From positions 1 through 11,846 of the forward strand of contig DRLW01000389.1 in NCBI GenBank assembly GCA_011375275.1: a DNA stretch of 11,846 nt. Direction: 5' to 3'. The notes under the pieces are model-generated. The model saw only the letters and a list, made by a program, of their open reading frames with translations, was not told where the DNA came from and did not search any database. Of this stretch, positions 5,661-11,846 are shown piece after piece (positions within the stretch are counted from its first letter, which is position 1; each line of letters begins with the position of its first letter). Origin of the DNA: Bacteroidota bacterium (GTDB taxonomy: Bacteria > Zhuqueibacterota > Zhuqueibacteria > Zhuqueibacterales > Geothermadaptataceae). The position numbers and the translations under genes were made by a program.

Positions 5661-7916
5661 CTACGCCTTGCGTATGCGCGCGGCACAGATTTTATACTCC
5701 GGTTCCTTTGAACCCGGATCGATGGCATCCGTGGTCAGCAGGTTGGCGAGTTTTTCCGGCCAGTGCCAGGGGATGAAAATCGTGCCCTTGCGCGGCCGGT
5801 CGATGACGCGTACCATCAGCTTGAGCTCACCGCGGCGCGTCTCCACGATCGCCGTGTCCTTATCCGCAAAACCGAGCTCCTTCGCATCCTCAGGATTGAT
5901 CTCGACATAGGGCTGCGGTACGGCGCGCACCAACTGCTTCACCGATCCGGTCATGGTCATGGTATGCCAGTGTTCGAGTACGCGGCCGGTCGAAAGCACC
6001 AGAGGATACTCTGCATCAACAGGCTCTTCCGGCCCTTTATCCGGCCGGGCAAAGACCACGGCACGGCCATCCGGCTTGTTGTAGAAATACATGCGCCGGC
6101 CTTTGGCCTTCTCCTTCGGGAACAGCGGGTCTTCCTCGGTAAAGCGGTGCCAGGTCCCCGGATGCTTTTCATCCGGAACCGGCCAGCGCAGACCGCGAAC
6201 TTTACGCAGCCGTGAATAGGGCGCACCGGTCAGATCCATGTCCCGGCCTTTTGTAGTTGTGATATATTCGGTCCAGACATCTTCCGGCGTTTTAAAATGC
6301 TCGAAATTCTTGCCATGCCCCAGGCGGCGGGCCAGGTCCATGAGAATTTCGCCATCCCAGCGCGCCTGTCCCTGCGGCTGAATGGCCTGCGCCATGTGCT
6401 GCGAACGCCGTTCGGTACAACCGTACACTCCTTCTTTCTCACCCCAGAACGCGGCGGGCAAAACCACATCAGCCAGCTTGGTGGTCTCGGTCGGATGGAA
6501 AGAATCGGCCACCACCAGGAAGCAATCCTTCAGGCCTTGCAGGTATTTATTCAAATTCGGCAGCGAGTGCGCCGGGTTGGTGCACATGATATACGCTGCT
6601 TTGATTTCACCGGCAGCGATGGCGCTGAACATAGCCATGGTATGCTTGCCGGGTTTGGGCTTGATGTTGCTGGCCGGCACGTTCCAGATTGCCGCAATCT
6701 CCTCGCGGTGCTGCTTGACGGCGACTTTACGGTGACCGGGCAGCAGATGGCACAAGCCGCCCCCTTCGCGCACACCACCGCAGGCATTGGGCTGGCCGGT
6801 GAGGGAGAACGAATCGCAGCCGGGCTTACCCAGCTTTCCGGTGAGCAGATGGATATTGTGCATCAGGTTGTTCAGCCAGACACCGCGCGTGCGCTGGTTG
6901 ACGCCCATGGTCCACATACTCATCGCTGTTTTTGCCTCTCCGAACATGCGTGCTGCTTTGACGATATCCTGCGGGTCGATACCGGCTTTTTCGGCAGCAT
7001 ACTCCGGAGTGAATTTTTCCAAAAAGCGCTTATAGCCTTCATAACTGATTTTCTTCTTGCCATCGCTGAAGGTCACCGACTCGCTGATGAATTTTTCATC
7101 GGTATAGCCTTCTTTGATGAGAATTCTCGCGATCGCGTGCATGACAGCGAGATCATAGCCCGGAATCACCTGCAGGTGCAAATCCACGATCTTGTTTGTC
7201 GGGGTTTTGCGTGGATCGATGGTGATGATTTTCGTCGATGGATGGTTCTTTTTACGCGCTACCAGCCGGTCGAACAGCACCGGATGAGCCTCGGCCGTGT
7301 TTGAACCGATCAGCAAAAACAGCTCAGCATGTTCGATGTCGTCGTATGTCCCAACCGGCTCATCAGCCCCAAAGCTGGTCAGGTAGCCGCCGACTGCGCT
7401 GGCCATGCACAAACGCGGATTTCCCTCAAAATTATTCGTACTGAGATGGCCCTTGAAGAGCTTATTGGCGATGTAGGTCTCTTCGGTCGTCCCCTGTCCG
7501 GAGCCGTAAAACGCAACCGCATCCGGGCCATGCTCTTTGATGATTGCTGAAAATTTTTCCGCGACCAGAGACATCGCTTCATCCCAGGAAGCCGGTTGTA
7601 ACGTACCGTTTTTTCGCACCAGGGGTTGCAGGAGGCGGTTTTTCGCGTGCACGATCTTGTGCAGATAAAAGCCTTTGACGCATAACAGGCCGCGATTAAC
7701 CGTGCTCTTCCGGTCACCTTTGACAGCAACGGCCTTGCCATTTCTCGTGCCTAACATCACACCGCATCCAGTGCCGCAGAAACGGCAGACTGACTTATGC
7801 CAATCGATAGCAGGCGAGCCCATGACCGCGGAGCCCACCATCAGCTCGCTACCGATCGCAGAGGCTGCTGCACTGGCGGCAGTCAGCTTTAAAAACTCTC
7901 GACGTGTTACAGACAT
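5661..7916 (-). CDS. napA: Periplasmic nitrate reductase catalytic subunit NapA
   Basis: This 751-residue molybdopterin enzyme reduces nitrate to nitrite in the periplasm. It opens with a twin-arginine signal, TRREFLK at residues 4-10, then an Ala-rich hydrophobic stretch to about 33. The 4Fe-4S site is Cys44, 47, 51 and 79 (CRFCGTGC, then 27 residues, then GLLCVKG), and Lys81 is the lysine expected between cluster and cofactor. The molybdenum ligand is predicted to be Cys170 in NPRLCMASAVGG, followed by the NapA-type GADEPVGTYDDIE. The C-terminal cofactor-binding region (STGRVLEHWHTMTMTG, near 630) and the ending PEYKICAARIRKA also fit NapA. The length is close to the short, monomeric Desulfovibrio-type NapA and well below the roughly 830 of enteric NapA; no NapB lies nearby. 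The ATG at 7916 has AGGAG eight bases upstream and gives an intact Tat signal; the longer in-frame extension lacks support. Confidence 0.96.
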   Translation of the reverse strand: MSVTRREFLKLTAASAAASAIGSELMVGSAVMGSPAIDWHKSVCRFCGTGCGVMLGTRNGKAVAVKGDRKSTVNRGLLCVKGFYLHKIVHAKNRLLQPLVRKNGTLQPASWDEAMSLVAEKFSAIIKEHGPDAVAFYGSGQGTTEETYIANKLFKGHLSTNNFEGNPRLCMASAVGGYLTSFGADEPVGTYDDIEHAELFLLIGSNTAEAHPVLFDRLVARKKNHPSTKIITIDPRKTPTNKIVDLHLQVIPGYDLAVMHAIARILIKEGYTDEKFISESVTFSDGKKKISYEGYKRFLEKFTPEYAAEKAGIDPQDIVKAARMFGEAKTAMSMWTMGVNQRTRGVWLNNLMHNIHLLTGKLGKPGCDSFSLTGQPNACGGVREGGGLCHLLPGHRKVAVKQHREEIAAIWNVPASNIKPKPGKHTMAMFSAIAAGEIKAAYIMCTNPAHSLPNLNKYLQGLKDCFLVVADSFHPTETTKLADVVLPAAFWGEKEGVYGCTERRSQHMAQAIQPQGQARWDGEILMDLARRLGHGKNFEHFKTPEDVWTEYITTTKGRDMDLTGAPYSRLRKVRGLRWPVPDEKHPGTWHRFTEEDPLFPKEKAKGRRMYFYNKPDGRAVVFARPDKGPEEPVDAEYPLVLSTGRVLEHWHTMTMTGSVKQLVRAVPQPYVEINPEDAKELGFADKDTAIVETRRGELKLMVRVIDRPRKGTIFIPWHWPEKLANLLTTDAIDPGSKEPEYKICAARIRKA

Positions 7917-7918
7917 GC

Positions 7919-8431
7919 TCAGTCTCCTGTGTATTGGGGTGAATGAGTGGATTTGATGTGGCTGTCCGGCCTCAACCAACCCGGGTGAGAGGCGCCAAAG
8001 CCGCCGTGTTGTTCTGCGTGGAATTTGAGTTTGTGACCATCGTGGCAGGTGAAGCATGTTTCATCTGTTTGTGCTTCAGCGACTTCAGTGGCCAGGCTGT
8101 CATGGCAGGAGAGACAGGCATCGGTACCCGGGCTGGCGTAGTACTCGTCTTCGCCATCGCCATGACAGACAAAACACCCAACATTGACTTTGCCGTGCGT
8201 TCCCGCGCTCCAGTCTGCCACCACCTCCGGCGTTTCCTCTGTATGGCATTCGAGGCAACTGATCGTGAAATCGACGTCGAGGTGCTTCTCATCTTCGCTT
8301 ACTGCCGCTGGCGTAACAGGAGATTGGTTGGCAACTTTCCGGGTCGTTGTCGTCGAGGAACAGGCGTAGGCAATCAGCAGCAGAAAAAGCAGCGGGAACA
8401 TGATGAGTGCAAACAAATTTTTGCGGTTCAT
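7919..8431 (-). CDS. Tetrahaem c-type cytochrome lipoprotein, likely electron donor to NapA
   Basis: This 170-residue exported cytochrome has four haem-attachment sites: CLECH (59-63), CFVCH (86-90), CLSCH (106-110) and CFTCH (126-130). The N-terminus MNRKNLFALIMFPLLFLLLIAYAC is a lipoprotein signal with Cys24 as the probable lipidated residue, followed by a Ser/Thr-rich linker. It would therefore be membrane-anchored and face the periplasm. The stop lies two bases before the napA start, so translation is tightly coupled to napA. In Desulfovibrio-type clusters a small tetrahaem cytochrome, NapM, sits in this position; whether this protein is a true NapM homologue or an unrelated small cytochrome is uncertain. 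It probably passes electrons to NapA in place of NapB. Further histidines in the His-rich C-terminus (about 133-163) may provide sixth haem ligands. The ATG is preceded by GGAAGGGA. Confidence 0.85.
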   Translation of the reverse strand: MNRKNLFALIMFPLLFLLLIAYACSSTTTTRKVANQSPVTPAAVSEDEKHLDVDFTISCLECHTEETPEVVADWSAGTHGKVNVGCFVCHGDGEDEYYASPGTDACLSCHDSLATEVAEAQTDETCFTCHDGHKLKFHAEQHGGFGASHPGWLRPDSHIKSTHSPQYTGD

Positions 8432-8757
8432 GAGATTCCCTTCCTGTAAAATTAATCGATGTGCTAACCTGAATTATTCACAAATGGCCGCTTCGCCCGG
8501 GGATAAATGGCGGAGCAGATCGTTCTCAATGATTGATAAAAAACGTTTTTAAACCAAACCCTCAGGTTCATGAATTTTTCAGGCTGAAAAAGGTCATTGA
8601 CGGGTTCAGCAGAGCTTCCCTGCAGACCTCGTGGGGTGGGGAAAAACCGGATGGGTGGAAAGAATAATCGCTGCGGGCAAGACTTGACAGCGCCCCACCC
8701 GCAGCTTATCCCATCCTCACCAGGGAAGTTCTGTATATTCGAAAAGAACGGTGCACA
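8432..8757 (-). promoter_or_regulatory. Leader between porin gene and cytochrome-napA genes, with alternative hairpins
   Basis: This 326-base gap has no gene. Two mutually exclusive pairings are visible. GCTGCGGG (8670-8677) with CCCGCAGC (8698-8705) makes an 8-bp stem. GGGTGGGG (8634-8641) with CCCCACCC (8693-8700) makes another, and they share bases 8698-8700. Neither is followed by a clear T-run on the minus strand, so termination is not certain. A 12-base palindrome AAAAACGTTTTT lies at 8539-8550. A promoter for the cytochrome and napA is expected here, but I could not identify reliable -35/-10 elements or an FNR, CRP or NarL-type site. Confidence 0.4.
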
Positions 8758-10239
8758 TCAGAACTTGTAGGTTACCATACCCTTCAGTTCCCATGCGATA
8801 TCCGTGAACGTATCGGTACCACGGATCAGGTAACCGGCAGCCGTTCCGGGAGTAAAAAAGCCGCCACGCAGGTGTGCGCTCAGGCCTTTTTCAATCTTGT
8901 ACGAAATCCGGAAGTCGATTTCCGTGCCCAGATCATTGGCGGAAGTCGCCGTGTCGATGACCGGCATGCCGTTCACCATGGACCAGGCAAAGACCGGCTG
9001 GGTGGATTTCAGGTAGGTAAACGAGCTGAACAGCTCCAGTTTTTTAGTCGGCCGGAAAGAGCCGTTGACCTGCAGAGCCGTGGTGTTTTCCAGCTCACGG
9101 TAACCGCGTACATTGGGCGCTCCCAGGCCTTGCGGTGAAATGCCTTCTTCATCAGGCATGATCGAGTCTTCCCAGATTTCCGTGATATAGAAAAATCCGG
9201 AAGTCCGCAATTTATTGATATTGCCCTTGCCGCCGGTCAGGTCATCATCACCGGAGCCCATACCGAAAACACCGCCGAGGGTGAACTTCGGCGAGACGGT
9301 ATAGTTGCTCTTGAGATAGAGGTTGAAACCACTCAGGTTGCCATCGTTGATATCCCACATTTGCTTGGCACCATAAGTCGTGTTGGCGATTTCATCTTTA
9401 CCGGTCAGGTAATCGAACTCGCCAATGAGAGAGAATTTTCCGGCGGTATATTCCCCGGAAACGCCGACAGACATCAGTTTGGTCGGCTGGGCGGAAAACC
9501 GCGTTTTGAAAAACTGCAGTTTATCCGGCACATAGGCGTTCATATCATTGATGCTGGCATCGCGGAAATAGAAGCCATAGACATTGTATTTCAATGAGGG
9601 TGTCTTGCCGCTGAAATTAGCGATGTACAAATTGGCATCGCGGTTGTCGGCGATGGTGTTGCCGGCATTATCGACAACTTCGAGATCGCTGAGATTATCA
9701 CCGCCTTCGGAAACCTTGGCCCAGCTCAGGGTCAGCTTGCGGTTTTCTCCGGTTTTGATATCGAGCTGCACACCGTCGTAGTTGTTGTCGATCATGATGC
9801 GGTTGCCGAGAGAATAGTTCATCCGGCCGACACGAAACGTCAGCGGCTTGTCCGGCAGTTTAAACTGCACATAAGCATGATCGACGTGAAACAGGAAGTT
9901 GGTATCCTTGAAATCGAACAGCGCGCTGCCGCCGGAGGTGCCGGTACGCTGCACGCTGCGCAGAGCATTGTCGATCCCCCACCATCCCTGGCCGAGGTCA
10001 AAACGCGTTACGGCCTTGACATTCTCGCTCCCGGAAAATGACAGATTCAGCCGAAACATCTGCACGACATAGTTGTCTTCATAGCTGTCATGATCGAATG
10101 TAAATGCATGCTGCGATTGTCCCCACGCCGTGTAAACACCATTATACTTGAACTTCGTCTGAGCGGTGGACTGTGCGGGCAACGCGATCGCAAAGATCAG
10201 TGCCAGCACGAGAAGTGTTGCAAAACGAGCGTTGTACAT
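8758..10239 (-). CDS. Porin-like outer-membrane beta-barrel protein
   Basis: This is a 493-residue protein. A signal peptide covers about residues 1-27 (MYNARFATLLVLALIFAIALP, then AQSTAQ). Nearly the whole mature part alternates polar and hydrophobic residues, as in barrel strands (for example YVVQMFRLNLSFSGSENVKAVTRFDLGQG, KLTLSWAKVSEGG and KFTLGGVFGMGSG), and it ends in VTYKF, with the terminal phenylalanine typical of outer-membrane barrels. Early strands with RFDLGQGWWGIDN and FRVGRMNYSLGNR resemble porins of the alginate-export/DUF1302-like kind, but I cannot assign a family. The ATG at 10239 is chosen over one 33 bases upstream because GGAGG stands directly in front and the signal peptide starts cleanly. 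It lies between two nitrogen-cycle genes on the same strand, so passage of nitrate, nitrite or another small solute is a reasonable inference and not shown. Confidence 0.82.
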   Translation of the reverse strand: MYNARFATLLVLALIFAIALPAQSTAQTKFKYNGVYTAWGQSQHAFTFDHDSYEDNYVVQMFRLNLSFSGSENVKAVTRFDLGQGWWGIDNALRSVQRTGTSGGSALFDFKDTNFLFHVDHAYVQFKLPDKPLTFRVGRMNYSLGNRIMIDNNYDGVQLDIKTGENRKLTLSWAKVSEGGDNLSDLEVVDNAGNTIADNRDANLYIANFSGKTPSLKYNVYGFYFRDASINDMNAYVPDKLQFFKTRFSAQPTKLMSVGVSGEYTAGKFSLIGEFDYLTGKDEIANTTYGAKQMWDINDGNLSGFNLYLKSNYTVSPKFTLGGVFGMGSGDDDLTGGKGNINKLRTSGFFYITEIWEDSIMPDEEGISPQGLGAPNVRGYRELENTTALQVNGSFRPTKKLELFSSFTYLKSTQPVFAWSMVNGMPVIDTATSANDLGTEIDFRISYKIEKGLSAHLRGGFFTPGTAAGYLIRGTDTFTDIAWELKGMVTYKF

Positions 10240-10373
10240 AAAAGCCTCCACAGATTTTACCTGACAATTCATAAATCCTGCTAAAAATCAGCTCAACCAA
10301 ACTGTTATCTACGTACTTCCCGGGCTATCCAGTTAACTCAGCAAACCAGGCCCGGCTCAGATACCTACCTCTG

Positions 10374-10403
10374 TCATACCGGCCAGGCGAAGCGCCGTGC
10401 CGG
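10374..10403. repeat. REP-like palindrome downstream of the HAO-like gene
   Basis: The stretch begins GTCATACCGG and contains CCGGC (10379-10383) paired with GCCGG (10399-10403), plus an inner GGCG/CGCC stem, with two mismatched positions between them. Its start matches the GTCATTCCGG edge of the palindrome after napH (3251). The two appear to be members of one interspersed family. Confidence 0.5.
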
Positions 10404-10426
10404 GGTCTCATCTTTTCGGGCACGGC
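10394..10426 (-). terminator. Hairpin just after the HAO-like stop codon, possible transcript end
   Basis: GCCGTGCC (10394-10401) and GGCACGGC (10419-10426) form a perfect 8-bp stem with a 17-base loop, starting six bases past the TAG stop (10433-10435). No T-run follows on the minus strand, so it is not a canonical intrinsic terminator; it may protect the mRNA end. It overlaps and competes with the REP-like palindrome at 10379-10403. Confidence 0.4.
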
Positions 10427-10432
10427 TGCGGG

Positions 10433-11846
10433 CTACTTTTCGTTATAGCGTTCCTGGTACATGCGTCGCAACGATTCGGCTTCCTCATCGGAAAGCCCCT
10501 TCAGCCACTGATGTTCTTCACGTGCGAGCATTACGCGGATTTTTTCCTGGTATTTCTTTTTCATCTCCGGCCCTTTGTCCGCGGCTGCTTTGACTACGGC
10601 CGGCAAGAATTTGCCATAATAGTGCTTGGCAACTTCATACATACCGTGCCAGAAGGTATAGTCCGGCCCCATCATACTGGCGCCATGACGCGCGCGGCGA
10701 CCCTCGTGGTGCCACAGCTCCCAGAACACCCATTGAACTTCCTTCTCAAAAGGCGCTTTCGGGTCCAGAATACCATCAGCCGTGAGCTCATCCATCATCT
10801 GCTTGGCAGGCCTGGCAAACTTTTCATTGTAGAGCGTGACCAGATCGTCAAACTGCTTGTAGAAATTATTCACGTAGGTATCGTTGTGACAGTTCAGGCA
10901 GGCGCCTTTCATCTTGTTGCGCCGTTCTTCCCAGGTCACTATTTGTGCAACAGTCCGGGGAACCTTCCTGCTCACCAGCTCTTCATTTTCAACATATTTT
11001 TCTGTGGTGATCACTTCATCACCAACTTTGGGCAACGGCCGCGTTTCGGGATAGTCTTCCTTGAAACCATCCTCGAAGATGACCAGGTTCAGCTTGGTGC
11101 TGATCACCGGCCGCAGCGTCCAGCTGATGCGGTTACCGACATCGTGCGTGTTGCCGACGACCTCGCCCTGCGGTGTCATGTATGAACTCACATGGCATGT
11201 GGCACAGGTCGGGGCGGCGGAATAGTCGCGTCCGAGCACCCAGCTCCCCTGTTTATCCAGAGCCATCCTTTCGCGGTTTGCATAAAAAGCAATGCCGTGC
11301 TTACTCTCGTTGTAAATTTCGATTTGCGGATGATCCGGCCCCATGTGGCATTTGCCGCAGTTTTCCGGCGAACGGGAAAGTTTAGCCTCAAATGCATGGC
11401 GTGAATGACAGGCATGGCAAGAGCCTTTTGAGCCGTCGGGATTCAGACGCCCCATGCCACTGTTCGGCCAGGTATCGGGATCGATGAGGGGTTTATTTTC
11501 ATTGCCCGTACGCAAGATTTCTCCATTCTCATCGCGCTGGAATTTCACGATCGTGCCGTGGCACTGCCAGCAGCCATTGACTGCGCTGGCGATATTATCC
11601 GGCATGCTGGCCGCTTTTTCCGCCAGCACATTGTCCAGGCTGGCAAGGATTTCACCGGCCTTGGCATGATGGCTTTTTGAAAATTCTTCGTACTCTTTGG
11701 CATGACAGCTCGAACAGTCCTTCGGCGTCACCAGCGCGGAGACATAGGTGCCTTCGTGCAACCAGGCATCAGGCTCGCCCTTATTGGCAGTATGACACTC
11801 GACGCAACCAATGCCGACTTTCGCGTGGCGGGAGTGCTCCCACTCC
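10433..11846 (-). CDS. Multihaem (probably octahaem) cytochrome c of the hydroxylamine oxidoreductase family (5' end cut by window edge)
   Basis: The frame is open to the right edge, giving 470 residues, with no credible start inside the window. The first visible residues already include a haem site. Seven CxxCH sites are seen: CVECH (14-18), CSSCH (44-48), CWQCH (92-96), CHACH (143-147), CGKCH (163-167), CATCH (214-218) and CLNCH (316-320). An eighth probably lies just beyond the edge with the signal peptide. HAO-family marks are GSCHACHSRHAF, CGKCHMGPDHPQIEIYNESKHG, and the C-terminal WHHEGRRARHGASMMGPDYTFWHGMYEV region (376-404). These periplasmic enzymes either oxidise hydroxylamine or run reductively on nitrite and hydroxylamine. 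Next to napA, the reductive role (nitrite toward ammonium) is the better inference. Whether Tyr396 in PDYTFWHG is the haem-crosslinking tyrosine of true oxidases needs an alignment. The C-terminus is charged and helical. Confidence 0.9.
   Translation of the reverse strand, partial: EWEHSRHAKVGIGCVECHTANKGEPDAWLHEGTYVSALVTPKDCSSCHAKEYEEFSKSHHAKAGEILASLDNVLAEKAASMPDNIASAVNGCWQCHGTIVKFQRDENGEILRTGNENKPLIDPDTWPNSGMGRLNPDGSKGSCHACHSRHAFEAKLSRSPENCGKCHMGPDHPQIEIYNESKHGIAFYANRERMALDKQGSWVLGRDYSAAPTCATCHVSSYMTPQGEVVGNTHDVGNRISWTLRPVISTKLNLVIFEDGFKEDYPETRPLPKVGDEVITTEKYVENEELVSRKVPRTVAQIVTWEERRNKMKGACLNCHNDTYVNNFYKQFDDLVTLYNEKFARPAKQMMDELTADGILDPKAPFEKEVQWVFWELWHHEGRRARHGASMMGPDYTFWHGMYEVAKHYYGKFLPAVVKAAADKGPEMKKKYQEKIRVMLAREEHQWLKGLSDEEAESLRRMYQERYNEK

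Noticed and set aside
6297..7304. Long plus-strand open frame (335 codons) opposite napA.
   Set aside because: It lies wholly antisense to a well-supported napA reading frame and shows no protein family features; such shadows are common opposite GC-rich genes.
7917..8057. Longer napA start about 47 codons upstream.
   Set aside because: The extension overlaps the cytochrome gene, has no ribosome-binding site, and would bury the Tat signal away from the N-terminus.
8460..8500. CRP/FNR-like half-site (TTGTGAATAATTCA on the minus strand) upstream of the tetrahaem cytochrome gene.
   Set aside because: Only one half matches; the second half lacks the TCACA or ATCAA expected, so it is not supported.
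10397..11185. Plus-strand open frame (262 codons) opposite the HAO-like gene.
   Set aside because: Antisense to a frame with seven haem motifs; no recognisable domains and low-complexity composition.

Overview
The window suggests a Gram-negative bacterium with an anaerobic respiratory lifestyle. It has outer-membrane and lipoprotein genes, several multihaem c-type cytochromes and a periplasmic nitrate reductase. The lineage cannot be fixed from this stretch. The gene order (small tetrahaem cytochrome, napA, napD, napG, napH) and the short 751-residue NapA resemble the Nap systems of sulfate-reducing Desulfovibrio-type bacteria more than those of enteric bacteria, but other anaerobic phyla are possible. 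All ten genes I support lie on the minus strand, so the text below runs from the right edge to the left.

Right part (11846 to about 5310): a nitrogen-oxide respiration block. First comes a large multihaem cytochrome of the hydroxylamine oxidoreductase (HAO) family, cut by the right edge, with seven CxxCH haem sites visible. A beta-barrel porin-like outer-membrane protein follows, then a tetrahaem lipoprotein cytochrome sitting two bases upstream of napA (Tat-exported molybdopterin nitrate reductase). A strong intrinsic terminator separates napA from napD, the NapA maturation chaperone.

Middle (5309 to 4704): about 600 bases without a gene, mostly a 166-base tandem repeat in about 2.5 copies. 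Each full unit carries a paired-hairpin element whose two halves are inverted relatives with compensating base-pair changes. Beyond the repeat lie the overlapping genes napG (four 4Fe-4S motifs, apparently without the usual Tat signal) and napH (membrane iron-sulfur protein). Together they would pass electrons from quinol toward NapA. NapB, NapC and NapF are not seen. The likely pathway is nitrate to nitrite by NapA, then further reduction by the HAO-like enzyme, possibly to ammonium; the second step is inference.

Left part (3273 to 1): a palindrome-rich intergenic stretch, then a DUF4328-type membrane protein, the fluoride channel CrcB with a DUF190 (PII-like) partner, and an Mrp/ApbC iron-sulfur carrier ATPase that lacks only its extreme C-terminus at the left edge. 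These appear to be general cell-maintenance genes unrelated to the Nap block.
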